A stretch of 64,000 nucleotides of DNA from Melampsora larici-populina 98AG31 (taxonomy: Eukaryota; Basidiomycota; Pucciniomycetes; Pucciniales; Melampsoraceae). Under the pieces are notes generated by a model that did no database searches, had not been told where the DNA came from, and saw only the letters and a list, made by a program, of their open reading frames with translations. The translations under genes were made by a program, and so were the position numbers. The stretch lies in assembly GCF_000204055.1 (NCBI RefSeq), contig NW_006768802.1:93318-157317 (forward strand). Direction: 5' to 3'. The first letter of the stretch is position 1; each line of letters starts with the position of its first letter. Below, piece by piece: positions 10,857-21,720 of this stretch.

Positions 10857-11718
10857 TTAGGAGGAAGAGGAGCCGGCAACTCGGACCGTACCAATAAACG
10901 TAACATGCTCATCGCGAGTCCAAAAAGGTTGACTCCGAGCTTGGACCGGGCCATCACGGGATGTGACTTCATCGTGATCAGATGCAGTGAGCACTTCAGG
11001 TGGTTGGGGAATGGTTCTCGAGTGTTTGCACGAAAGACAGACGATGGACACTCGACGAACATGTGTTTTGGACGCTAGAGGATGAGACAAGAGATGAGGC
11101 GACTTTCAGACAATCGGAAAGAGAGGGAATTCACTCACGTCGTAAGCGAACCACAGAAGTGTGCCCAGGGAGGAGAAGCAGGTTACACGACCGACAAATG
11201 CTTCTTTTCACGCTTGGATCCCTATCATATTCGGATCAATAACATGGTGAGCGCATATTGCCCCCAAGAAAGACAAACAAGCATTTAGAGGAATGCGTAC
11301 ATTCGCACCACAGCTTTCCTGGCCACAGCTTTCATGCTTGTCGACATGACGCGACTGAGACCACTCATTGGAGCATGAAGGACGGGTTCGATAGGTGCTT
11401 TTAACAGATTCTCGCGACGTTCATTGTGTATTAGCTTAGATGAGCGCTCTGATGTGCGCTTTGAGCCCATCGTATCTTCCTTCGCTCCCTGCCTCCGAGT
11501 GTCTTGAGAGGATGGAAGGGTATGAGAAGCGGTGGCGAAGTAGTGTGCGGCTTGATGCAGATAATTCAACCGCTGGAGCACATCCCTATCTTAAGAAAAC
11601 GAACCGTTGGAATGAGAGAACTTTAAGGATAGGGGGAAACGAAGGTTTTCCGTATTGACCTGTTCGGTACGGCGTTTGGATTGGCGGCTGGAACAGTGTT
11701 GTTGTTCTTTTTGGCCAT
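10857..11718 (-). CDS. RPR2: RNase P/MRP protein subunit, Rpr2/Rpp21 family
   Basis: Minus-strand exons 11718-11660, 11585-11301, 11221-11139 and 11074-10857 splice in phase to 214 residues. The protein matches the Rpr2/Rpp21/Snm1 family in order: DVLQRLNYLHQAAHY near residue 20 (human Rpp21 has a similar RLNFLYQAAH), a basic helix (STSMKAVARKAVVRMDPSVK) and CRSCNLLLLPG, then CLSCKHSR. The two CxxC pairs would bind one zinc ion. The subunit acts in nuclear tRNA 5'-end maturation with the RNase P RNA. The insert between the first helix and the basic helix, and the acidic tail, are longer than in the human protein (about 154 aa). Because coding is split over four exons, it does not show as one long frame. 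Homology is from recognised motifs; RPR2 versus SNM1 cannot be fully separated. Confidence 0.85.
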
Positions 11719-12050
11719 GATGGATTGCTCACTTGGCCCGAATTGCTTGGATACCCAAGAGCTGTGAGTTGAGCCGTGAGTTAGAGCTTTAAGGAGCTGT
11801 CGTTCGGTTCGAGGTTCGGCTTGTGTTCGACGACGATCATGATTTACTTCCAAGTCGGAGCAGGTCGGAGCGCTGAAAAGGATCGCAATGGCACAATGCA
11901 GGTCTTCAGGAGGCTGACTTCACCACGTTTCACTAACTTGTCACGTGACCCGGTCCGTGACTGCGCAAGTAATCGTCCAAATTTCAAAATCGCATTATCC
12001 AAACTTTTTTAAAGCTCTCGATTCGCCTTCTTCACGCGATAACGGTCGAC
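11719..12050. promoter_or_regulatory. Upstream region of the Rpr2 gene and 5' end of a LINE
   Basis: This is the upstream sequence of the minus-strand Rpr2 gene. It also holds the likely 5' UTR of the LINE whose ORF1 begins at 12051. No specific promoter element is certain. Confidence 0.35.
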
Positions 12051-13912
12051 ATGGAAGTGGAAGTCGCGCCGGGAACAGGTGAGCAGAAGAAGGGGTCCTC
12101 AGGAACCTTTCCTCTAACTCTAAACGCGGCCAACGCGTTTATCAACCCCGTTGCCCCCCAAGATACCAAAAAACCGACCTCTTCGTCCCCCTCTACTCCG
12201 CTTGCTTTCGACCAAGCGAGCCTACAAAAAGGGCTCTCACAACCGCCCTCAGTCCAAGCCACCGACTTGGGAATTTTTGGTAACAAGAAGTGTCTCAGAC
12301 CAAACGCAACGCCAGGCGAAAATACGGTCATCCATGTAGCTGAAGCAACGGGTACCCCCCAATCCAAAAGAATTCAGGATCTGTTCCCAGGAAAGACTGA
12401 AGCCAATTCTCTCGAGGATATGGTCAGTAAACTCCTGGGAGTAGTGAAGGCGGGTTTTCCACTAGCAACAAAGAAGGCCAACATAAAGCAAAACTCGGTA
12501 GATGTCAAGACAGCAGCAGATATCATGGTCTTGACAGGTGCCATCTATGATCAATACATGTACAAAGATGCAAGGCGTAACTTCAATATGCCAGGTTCAC
12601 TTTCAACACCCAGTCCCAAAGGCCGCAGTATCATCTTCAAAGGAAGAGAAACTGAGGACGAACTAGATGTGGTTGTTGAAGAACTTGACATGCCTTCCCA
12701 ACAACAACAACAAAAAAGGTCCAAGAACCCCATCTTACGTGTCTAAGCGTGCACCAACCAACTTCAACTTTGGCACAAGTCAAAGAACAATGCTGCCAAA
12801 ACCACAACCAGCACGGCAAACCCCAAAGGTTAAGCTTACCAAGGTCATGACTTTGGTCCATGAGCCTGGACCAGATCTCACACCTCCAGGCTTATCTAAT
12901 GCAAAACTCATACAAGAGTTGAACATGGTCTTAGAGCCTACAAGATAAAGATTAAGCCATAGGACAAAGAGGCTATTGAAATCAAGAGTGTCAGATGCCA
13001 CCTGTCTAATGACATTGACATATATTTCAAGACAGCAACCCAAGCCACCAGAGTTAGGGCCTTGCGGCACATATGGGTGCAGAGTTTTCCAAAAAGTCTT
13101 ACTGTGAAAGAAGCACACCACGAGATAATTGTGAATGACATACCCACATCATTTGACCCCAGTCTTGAAGACCATCAGGAAGAACTTCAAATTGCAAATG
13201 GTAATCTACTCAAAGATATGCTGTTTGTGAGATGGCTTAATCCAAAGGCCTTAGAAGACCCCAAAAAAGACACTCCTCCATTCTCATAGGCTTGAACAGC
13301 AAAGAACAAGTACAAAAATGTGTGACCAATAAAATATGGCACATAAGAGGTAAACACCTAACCGTCAGAAGCCGCCCACCACCACAGAGGTGCTACAAGT
13401 GCCAAAAGACAAGACATACAGCGCCCTCATGCCCTTTTGGTGGGGACAAACATCACTCACATAACTGCCTGCAGAAGGGCAAGTCCAAAATGAAGTGTAC
13501 AGCTTGTGCAAGGCACAAGGTCAAGCTTGAACCAACAATTGACATCAAGAAATACCTTGCAACAAACCCAGCCAACCTCATCAACCACCCTTTCAACCCA
13601 ATGTGCACTACCAGAATTGTGGCAAGCTTAGCTCCTCACAATCGCAGTATCTCACCAAAGATTGTAGTTATAGAGAGCAGAGACATGATTCTGTAATGTT
13701 AGAACAATGTCTTTGCAAACTCCTAGCAACACAAGACACAACAGAAATACTACAGTTGAATTGTAATTGCTCACCATATCTATTCAATCCCTTAGTTAAT
13801 CTTGAAATGACAAATGAATTTTCTATTATATCAATCCAAGAACCTCACATGGCCTAAAACAACTACCTCCTTTCTGACCACACAAATTGGACTCTAATCA
13901 GCCCAACTCTGG
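11950..13912 (+). mobile_element. LINE fragment: ORF1 and the first codons of ORF2
   Basis: ORF1 (Gag-like) is followed at about 13750 by the start of an ORF2 endonuclease domain (LQLNCNCSPYLF...FSIISIQEPH, compare the LQWNxxR...AL/IQEP start of LINE endonucleases). The sequence breaks off near 13912, where hAT-derived DNA begins. The 5' boundary is estimated. Confidence 0.7.
12051..13698 (+). pseudogene. LINE ORF1 (Gag-like, zinc knuckle) with frameshifts
   Basis: The frame opens at ATG 12051 and stays open for 231 codons. It then shifts in the A-rich tract near 12715, again near 12948 (with an in-frame stop), and again near 13285. The last block (to 13696) contains a CCHC-type knuckle CYKCQKTRHTAPSCPF and a second cysteine cluster CTACARHK, as in ORF1 of Tad-like LINEs. 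ORF1 binds element RNA. The three breaks make this copy inactive. The breaks could be old mutations or, less likely, assembly errors. Confidence 0.75.
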
Positions 13913-14502
13913 CAGCACGGAATGAATAATCCCGTTGTAGAACTCTTTCAGAACACAGCTGAAAGCTGAGCCAAGAAGAGGAGGATGGGAGACAACAAAA
14001 ACACACACAAACAAGATGAATAAGTCACTAATTCCTCTCTAGTTAAGATAACTATGTAAACTTGAAGAGATACATTTATACTTGACAGCATCCTTGCCTT
14101 TGTTAACCTCAAGACCAGAGACTGGGAGGGGAATATGGTGAGAAGTCAATGGCTTTCACTTAGCAACCTTCTGACCAAGGGATTTGAGACCGTGTCCAAC
14201 CACAAGGTTCAACTTGTGTGCGTAACATTTCACATGATGCGTGGAGCTATCCCAAGTGACAGGATCTACAGCTGCTGAGAACATTGATTGCATCTTGGTG
14301 GCCATTGTGGAATTGTTTCCTCCACTGTCAGTAGTCTGCGTAAGCATGTGAGGAAGTACAAAGAAACAAAAGAAACAATAAGAATAGATAGAAAATTGAA
14401 AGGTTAATACAAAATCAATTGAAAAATATAAACCACACTAAAATGAACTTATCTTTTTATGTAAGTCATGTTGAATCAAGAATCTACCAATGGGTCTATG
14501 CA
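13913..14502 (-). pseudogene. hAT transposase fragment (downstream half)
   Basis: The minus-strand frame 14347-14156 reads TTDSGGNNSTMA and, about 20 residues later, CYAHKLNLVVGHGLKSLG, the TxDNxxNNxTM and CxAHxLNL motifs of hAT transposases. Just upstream, across a probable intron ending acgcag at 14348, the exon reads RPIGRFLIQHDLHKK (14495-14450). The other half of this same transposase lies at 20926-21720, on the far side of the DIRS-like element. Confidence 0.75.
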
Positions 14503-14672
14503 GCAGGTGCCCAAAGGCACGACGGCACCTGCGTAATTCCATGAAAAAGGAAAAGGCGAGCAGAGCTCGGGCAGACTCGGTACCCGAAGACGGAGGTACC
14601 GAGAGGAGTTGGGGGAAAGGAACTTCCCCAACGGAAACTAATTTGGAAATGGAAACACTCCATTACCAAATT
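14503..14672. repeat. Cluster of perfect hairpins at the left end of the DIRS-like element
   Basis: Four consecutive stem-loops: GCAGGTGCC 14503-14511 with 14524-14532; CTCGGTACC 14576-14584 with 14595-14603; GTTGGGG and its inverse, plus adjoining GAA/TTC pairs, in 14608-14632; AATTTGG 14640-14646 with 14666-14672. All stems are exact inverses. Confidence 0.7.
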
Positions 14673-14972
14673 CTTTTCCTTCTAAATCGTTCACTCACAT
14701 CAACGCAATAGAAAGAATAAGAGTAAGGAAGTCTCACTATCTCTTATCGAATTTTTTTTTCTTTCTTTTTCTTTTCAAAAAGATAAAAGCAATACCATAG
14801 AAATCATACTTTAAAAGATAATTTAATTAGAATCAGAAAGATAACTTAATTAAAATCAGAGAAAGAAAAATTTCGACCGAGAAACTATTCTATACCTCTC
14901 AACTTGACCAAACATCCAAATTCATCTTATCCTATCCTCTCACTCAAGTCTATATACTCACATTCAACCAAC

Positions 14973-17900
14973 ATGTCGAACACAAACCAGCCATCAGCAC
15001 CTGACATCATCCCTCCGAGAGAACCGACACCTGGTCAATCATCTGAATCCATGAAAAGTAGAACTAGAAAAGGAAAGAAGAACGAGATGATGAATGTGAT
15101 GAGTGAAGGTGATAGTAACGACACAACTGGACAAGGAAGAGGTAATAACTCAACTAACAACCTGAACAATAATACTTCGAATAATCAAACCGGCAATTCG
15201 ACCAATCCAACCGAAGAAACCTCCGGAGAAAATCAAAATGAAAGCGCTCATAATCAAGGTGTTGAAGGGAGAGATGATAATACTGATCAAAGAGGAAATA
15301 TAACAGGTTTAGGTTAGTAATTTGCTATATGTCATTAAAAAAAAAAAAAAAAATTCTTCAAACCATCGTTATTATACCCAACATCTCCCTATAAACTCCT
15401 ACTCTCTATTTCCAATATTCTGGCTTCGGTTGTGATCCCAATATATACGGGTGTAAATAGACGCGGAGTAATCAAATAGAATATTTTCCCCCCAGTGTGG
15501 CCGTAGAAAAACCCCCCAGTGTGGCCGCGAATAAAAGAGACGGAACTAGTGTTAAACCCAGTGTGGCCTGATATATATAAGTGTGGCCTGATATATATAA
15601 AAAAAAAAAAAAGATGTGGCTATAGATAAGACAGTGTGGCTAGAAAGAAACTCCCAGTGTGGCCTGAGCTATCCAAACAAAAGAAAATCTTATTGACAAG
15701 ACAAACAGAGATCTTAATAAAATTCCAAAAAAAAAAAAAAAAAAAGTAGAAAAGTTGCTTACCAAATGGTCCTTTCTTGTCTTAAAACACTTGATGTTTA
15801 CTTCGTGCAGGTCCTGATACTGAAAATATGGCAGAACCCGTTCACATCGAACACGGCCACGCCAAATGGCTCGCAAACATACGAGAAGCATTTGATAGAG
15901 ACATAGGCCAATATCGAGTTTTTAGAGAAGAATACCAATTTTGGTGTGAAAATGAGGAGACTGAACCACGAGATGTGGGCATGATGAACTACACCTACGA
16001 AGCAAAAATTGATGTCCAACCAGTGCAATCAGAGACCGTTAAAGAGAAATCAAAATCTAAAATTGAAACAAATACAAAAATGATTTTAGGAACTTTACCA
16101 TCTAATAATATGGCAGGTTTATCACAGTACTTCCATGATATCATGATTCATAAAAACGTTCATATGCCAGTTTCGATTTTCGATCCAACTTGGATCATAC
16201 AAGACTCTTTATTCATGAAGAATCGATCATTGAAAACAAGTTGTTCAACGAATGTTATTTCCTATGTTGGATTGCCCTATTTAAATGAATACAGATTGAC
16301 ACCAATGCAATGGTCAACCCGTTATGATTTAATGGTTAAATATCAGGAAGAAAAATATGATATATTAGAAGCTCAGAAGGACTCACCGATTGCGCCGAGA
16401 TTAAAAGTTCACAAAGAGAATGTTTTAGCAATTCAGGCCAAGTGTTACGGGAAATGGACTCCGGCTATGCGCTATGACATTGCTCATCGACGTAATGTTT
16501 GGGAGAACAGACTACCAGACGGATCGATGGCAGATGTAGGAATGCTGAATGAGGAATTAGCGGATAGGGCAAAAGAAGATGCCAAACATTTTAACGACTA
16601 TAAATACATCGATAATCCATATGCCTTCGGGAACGTTATGCAGCATATTAGTCCGATCAATGGTGAAACTTACCCTGAAAACGCGTCTTGGGATTCCTCA
16701 AATGCTTTAATCGATACACAAGCTGAGATGCTAACTGGCAGAAGTTTGTCGTCAGTAACTAATAGACCTATTACACAACCTCTAATGAGGACAGCAACAT
16801 CAGGAAAAGTGGCGGGAAATGGTTTTAAAGGCAGATTCTACAACCCGGTTTTTGATCGCACGAGCCCTCTTTTCAATCCTAGTGCATCCCACCCAGCCCC
16901 GTACTACAACCCTGCACACTACCCTCATCCCAATCCATCGAACTATTATACTGAAAGTTACCAAAACCCGAGAGGAGGTCGTGGAGGTGGAAGAGGTAGT
17001 ACTCAAAGAGGTGGTAGAGGATTTACTGCAAGTCGGGGAAGTGGTACTCGTCCTGCAATCGGCCCGGGAAGTTATGACAAATCTTTTGCAGTGAGAGGTG
17101 GAGAAAAAGCGGGAGGAAGCGCACCATCAGGATCTACGTGAGTTGTGATAGTGAATTAGATAATAAACATCCTTAGGGAGAAAAGTGTCATAAGTTGTGT
17201 GATGAAAGAGTCGTATTCGATCTGTTGAAAGTGTTTTACCGAGTTTCTTGTCGTGTGACTCCCATGCAGTTGAAATCGTTGTTCTGATCCAAGTAATGAA
17301 TTTGTATTGATTTACTAATAAAAATGTGTTGTTTCCTTTACCTTTCTTGTGTGACTGTTTGCTCTGAATTCAATTGAAGAAATATTGAATCGAGAAATTG
17401 TAACTTGAGACAAATTGAGAATCGTGTGATAGGTCCGAATATCCCAAAGCCGAATGTCCCAGAGCTGAATGTCCAAGACCAACATCTCCAAGGTGATGAT
17501 GAATGTGACGAAGTTGACAACCCAGACTCCCTACAAAACTGGCCTTTGGAGGCAAAGAACGAAATGAACCTAGAACAATGGAAATCTTTATTATTAACAC
17601 ATGATTTAATGGGTAAATGGGAAAAGGTATGGGAAGGACTTACTAAAGGGTTTAACCAAGGCATACCGAAGCATACCTGGAAAGACGAAAGGTGGTTTAC
17701 GCCCGACAACCATAAATCGGCACTGGCAGTTCAAGAGAAAATAATGAAAAACTTGTACAAAGAGAAGAGATTTGGCAGAATCTTCGGACCGTTTTCTCAT
17801 GAAGAGGTATATAAACGATTTGGTTTCTTTCGTTCCAATCCGATGGGAAGTGTTACGAACAATGATGGATCTTTGAGAATGATAAATGATTTATCTTACC

Positions 17901-19309
17901 CAAAATCCAAAGTAATATCAGCAAAGAAAAGCAAGGTGGCGTCAGAAGATGAAGATGAAACGGAATCAGAGGATGAAGAGGAGGAGTTACGGTCAGATGC
18001 AGCTATGAAGTGGTCACGCTCAGCCAGGTATGATTCACAGGAATATGACATACCTTCCGTCAATTATTTCGTGGACAAACATGATTTTGATACGACTTGG
18101 GTTGACTTCAACGCAGTCGCAAGTTATTTCAAAGCAAACCTGCAAAAGACAATTCTGTTAGCAATTATAGACTGGTTGAAGGCATATCGACAAGGTTCAA
18201 CTCACCAATCACAATGGCGATACCTTACGATCAAAGACTTTAAAGGACGTATTTGGGTAGATACTCGAATACCATTTGGAGGTGTGGCGGGGTGTGGAAC
18301 TTTCGGGTGGATGGCTGATGCATGGCGTGATATAATAAAGGTGAAATTGGGAGTAGAGGTCGTCTTTCGTTGGGTGGACGACAATATGTTCGCAAAAATT
18401 GACGGCGACTTTACTCGATATGAAAGACGTATTGAAAATCAGCAAGGATCTAGGCGTTCATCCAATGAAGAGAAGTTTTGTGATTGGAGTATTGAACAGA
18501 AGTACTTAGGCTTCATATGGAATGGACAAGATAAATCAGTTCGATTACCAGAAGAGAAAAGGTTAGAAAGGATTGATAAAATAAAAGACTTACTTTTACC
18601 CACTAGGAAATGCTCGAAGAAAGAAGTAGAAAAGATTGTTGGGCAGCTTAGCCATTTAATATACCTATTACCTTTGATGAAGTGTTATCTTTGGAACTTA
18701 TACTGGTGGGATAAGTCCTGGTATAATCATAGTGCATTACGGGAAGTACCTGAGGGAGCTAAAGAAGAGTTGGGAGAATGGCTACGGAGTCTGGAGAAGT
18801 TTGACAGGCTGAAGTTTACTGAAGATGTCGAGCCCACCGAGATAGAGTGGGTGGGAGATGCAAGTACGGGATATGGAATCGGAGTATTGGTTGGTGATCG
18901 TTGGTCGAGTTTCACCTTAGTTGACAGCTGGAAAACAGAAGGTATTTCACAAGGTTGTCAGAAACGTGACATTGCATGGTTGGAGAAAGTCGCTGTAAGA
19001 CTGGGCTTACTCATGATTGAACAATTAAGACCGACCGCGAACCAACGATTCATAGTTCATACTGACAACACTACGACCGAAGCAGTGATAACAAAGTGCA
19101 AGTCAAAACATAGATTAGTTAACGAGGAGTGGAAGGAAATACAAAAGGTGCTTACTAGATTAAACTGCTCGATCGTGGCGAAAAGAGTCGCTTCAGGAGA
19201 TAACGATGCTGATAAGTTATCTAGAGGTTTAGAGAAGAACAAAAGTCATCAAAAGCAAGTAAGGATCGACTTACCACGAAACTTGCTTAAAATCTTGAGA
19301 AGAGATTAG
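14973..19309 (+). CDS. Gag-like protein, fused by splicing to reverse transcriptase/RNase H
   Basis: Exons 14973-15312, 15811-17137 and 17410-19309 join in phase to 1,188 codons. The Gag part has an Asn/Gln-rich N-terminus and a Gly/Arg-rich C-terminus (RGGRGGGRGSTQRGGRG) fit for nucleic-acid binding. Without the second splice, Gag ends at TGA 17139-17141. The RT part has SNPMGSVTNNDGSLRMINDLSYP, SVNYFVD, IDWLKAYRQ and FRWVDDNMF (18365-18391), where DD is the catalytic pair in place of YxDD. RNase H residues follow: D in GDAS (~18857), E in WLEK (~18978), D in HTDN (~19060), D in DADKLSRG (~19206). An acidic stretch (EDEDETESEDEEEE) sits between RT motifs. The donor gtgagt overlaps the Gag stop; the acceptor cttgag (17409) is weak. 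Without splicing, RT would have to start at ATG 17564 or be reached by another route. Confidence 0.7.
15313..15810 (+). other. Probable 498-nt intron with gtgtggc repeats
   Basis: Donor gttagt and acceptor cttcgtgcag keep phase (TTA G|GT CCT). The intron carries six or seven copies of (ccca)gtgtggc at about 15494, 15518, 15562, 15583, 15616, 15633 and 15653, two of them in a direct repeat ending gatatatata, plus A-runs. The repeats are irregularly spaced. If unspliced, the upstream frame ends at 15317 after 115 codons. Confidence 0.6.
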
Positions 19310-19313
19310 TTAA

Positions 19314-20553
19314 AATGATGACGAAAGAGAAAAAGATTGTGAATTTCTTGAGGAATAAAGAAGGGTAAGTGATGAACTATCGATGAGATTTGCTTAAATA
19401 TTACCGATAACTTACGCATTTGAATTTGTTGGCTTCCTGAAACTTTCCTCCTTTGTTCACGAAACATAGACTGATTGATTGGAGGTCTAATAAAGTGAAA
19501 ACGAAGTTGTTGAATGGAAGCTGGTCACAGACTACCCTACAGAATTATAGCACGGCAATGGCAAAGTTAGAGAAGTTCGGTGAATCAGAGAAATTAGAAA
19601 GAGAGAAACTGTTACCTTTGAGTCAGGATTTGATGTGGTCCTTCATAGTATGGGGTGGTAGAGAAGTTAATGTTGATTTTGATGACAAGGATGTATTAAA
19701 CGAGATGAATACGAAACATAAGGTTACAGCAGACACATTAATCAAATACATATCAGGAATACGATCATGGCATCTATTTCATAACGAACCTTTTCCGGCT
19801 GAGAACGATCGGGTGTCCAAATTGCTCCTGAAGGCGGCGAGTGTAGCAGATGCGAAGTGCAAGGAAATGACCGCTAATATCAGGAAGCCGGTTCAACTGA
19901 GACACTTAGCCGAACTGGTAACGGGATTAGATAAAGGGAGTAAGAAAGATCATCTAGCGTTGGCGATAGCTTTGATAGCTTTCTGGGGAATGGCTAGATT
20001 AGGGGAGTTGGTTTCTGATGAGAAAGGAAAAGCCTTAGTGTTACGAAAAGATTTGATTTACTCACCAGATCACTCGTACTTCAAGTTGGCTTTACATAAC
20101 GCGAAAACCGCCAAACCTGGCGAAATCCAATACTTACATCTCAGACGTATACCTTCGTATTTATGTCCAGTTAGTGCATTAGAAAGAGTCTTCGAAGAAA
20201 GCCCTGCGAGACAGTTGTCCGAACGATTATTATCTTATACAGATGCAAAAGGGAAATGCTTGACGCTCACAAAAACGGCAACTTTGAATATCTATAAGAG
20301 GGTATGGAGTAGAAATGATACGAATCATCAGTTGTCGGGACACTCATTCAGGATAGGAGGAGCAACTCTGAAATGGAATGATAAAGTACCTTTAGATGAG
20401 ATAGTGGAAGCAGGACGATGGGAATCGAAGGCATACCAACTTTACCTTAGGAAGTACACTGAAGGTGACGTGAAGGATGCTAAGATGATATGGGAACTGA
20501 TGAAGAAGGAAGTCACGGCAAGACCTCGACCGAGCGAGGTAAGTTCTCAATGA
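19314..20553 (+). CDS. Tyrosine recombinase of the DIRS-like element
   Basis: Exons 19314-19363 and 19470-20553 give 377 residues. The ATG follows the RT stop by four bases (overlapping-style spacing), and the donor gtaagt and acceptor catag keep phase. A core-binding-like N-terminal region has SQTTLQNYSTAMAKLEKFGE. The catalytic domain shows R in ARLGEL (~19993), H and R in GHSFRIGGAT (~20340), W in AGRWES (~20412) and the nucleophile Y in LYLRKY (~20450), the R-H-R-W/H-Y set of phage-type integrases. It would integrate a circular cDNA, as known for DIRS and Ngaro elements. No inactivating change was seen. Confidence 0.85.
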
Positions 20554-20925
20554 AGTGTTGATCAGAGTTGGTTAAAGAGTAGAAGTTCCGGAGTTGTTGG
20601 TGTGATCAGGTAGTATTGATTCGGAGTATGGCCAAGTAGTCCTAGTTGAAGAGCACAAGAAGAATGAAAGATTGTATGCGTTGCCATTGTCCAATAGAAG
20701 GGCGAAACGCTATTTGATGTAGAAGTACGTTTGAGTTTAAAGGGGAGGTCGAAACCGGTCTAGCCTCGAGACATACCGAGATAGGCTCTCCGCAGGCTCC
20801 GGACGATATGCCCCTGCGCCCTACCCCGCAGAGAGCCTACCCGGTCAGAAAACCCGCGGCCTGTCGGCCCCCCCCCAAACACGTGATGAGACTTAGTTAT
20901 ATCTAAGCCTCGTTGCTCAAGGTCT
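20554..20925 (+). repeat. 3' non-coding end of the DIRS-like element with inverted repeats
   Basis: GC-rich 3' region. AGGCTCTCCGC (about 20783) faces GCAGAGAGCCT (about 20827-20838) as an imperfect hairpin, and a near-palindrome cttagttatatctaag lies at 20891-20906. The right boundary with hAT sequence is not exact. Confidence 0.45.
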
Positions 20926-21720
20926 TTTGATCATGGTAGTAGATAGTGTAGGAATTAGAAATTACAAGCGAGAGATAAAACATGATAAGGAATAGAAAAC
21001 ACATAAGAAGAAAAACATGCCCCAATAAGATATGTGAGACTCCGGTTGATGGAAGCTAGAAGAGCCCCACAATGGCGCCAAGAGACCATCTTTAGGGTAA
21101 GGTGTGATGATTTATACTCCCAGTTTTTGTTGATATGGTTGGCTGTTGCTCCAACAAAGGCATAACAATTGCCTTTCATTGTGCAAACAGCCAAAATTAC
21201 CATCATTTTCCTATCAATATAAAAGGAAAAGTTAATCAGAGTTAGTAATCAAAAGATATAAAGGGTTGAAGGGTTGAAATGAAAGAGTACTTACCTTTAA
21301 ATTGTTAATTGCCTTGTTGTGCAGACCAGCAAAAAGGTCCACAGATTTTTGGGCAGCCCATGTTGATGATTGAACAACAGCCCCACAGTTGGCTGAATCA
21401 AAAGCTGCAGGGAGTGCAGTGTCTTCAAATCTAGCCCAGGGGAGCCCATGCCGTACAATCCATAGCACCAAGATCATGTTTGAGAGGTTGAATGTGAACT
21501 TGCTTTCACTAAAATATGACATTGAGGTGGACTTTTGCTCCTTTTTCTTGGCTTCTAGCTTTTCATTGTAGGTGATAGGGTGATCCATACTGGCAGCAAT
21601 TGCTTTGTATCTTTGCTTGCAAACCGGATGTGATTTGCTTTGGTCTCAATGACACCATAGCTCTGACCCTCATTCCGGGTCAATAGCAGACGGCCCAGAC
21701 CACTGTGCTATTGCTCTGCA
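20926..21720 (-). pseudogene. hAT transposase fragment (upstream half)
   Basis: The minus-strand frame 21588-21232 includes [20 protein letters not shown], and 21206-20955 includes CYAFVGATANHINKNWEYK and LTLKMVSWRHCGALLA. These are in the right order for the N-terminal and early catalytic part of a hAT transposase. They continue at 14502-13913 after removal of the DIRS-like element. An intron at about 21297-21210 is likely. Ends and target duplication of this hAT copy were not found. Confidence 0.7.

Larger units (their letters stand above)
14503..20925 (+). mobile_element. DIRS-like tyrosine-recombinase retrotransposon, ORFs intact
   Basis: The element carries Gag-like, RT-RNase H and tyrosine recombinase genes in that order on one strand, all without internal stops once introns are removed. 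It lies between two halves of one hAT transposase, so it inserted into that hAT copy. The left edge is placed where hAT coding ends (14502) and a hairpin cluster begins. The right edge (20925) is approximate. The split direct repeats typical of DIRS/Ngaro elements were not found, and no adenine methylase domain was seen. It belongs to the YR-retroelement order; the clade is unknown. Confidence 0.8.

Noticed and set aside
10712..11078. Plus- and minus-strand frames of more than 100 codons
   Set aside because: They overlap the last exon of the Rpr2-family gene in other frames and are shadows.
14490..14711. 73-codon frame over the hairpin cluster
   Set aside because: It spans the junction between hAT DNA and the retroelement, so it is not a real gene.
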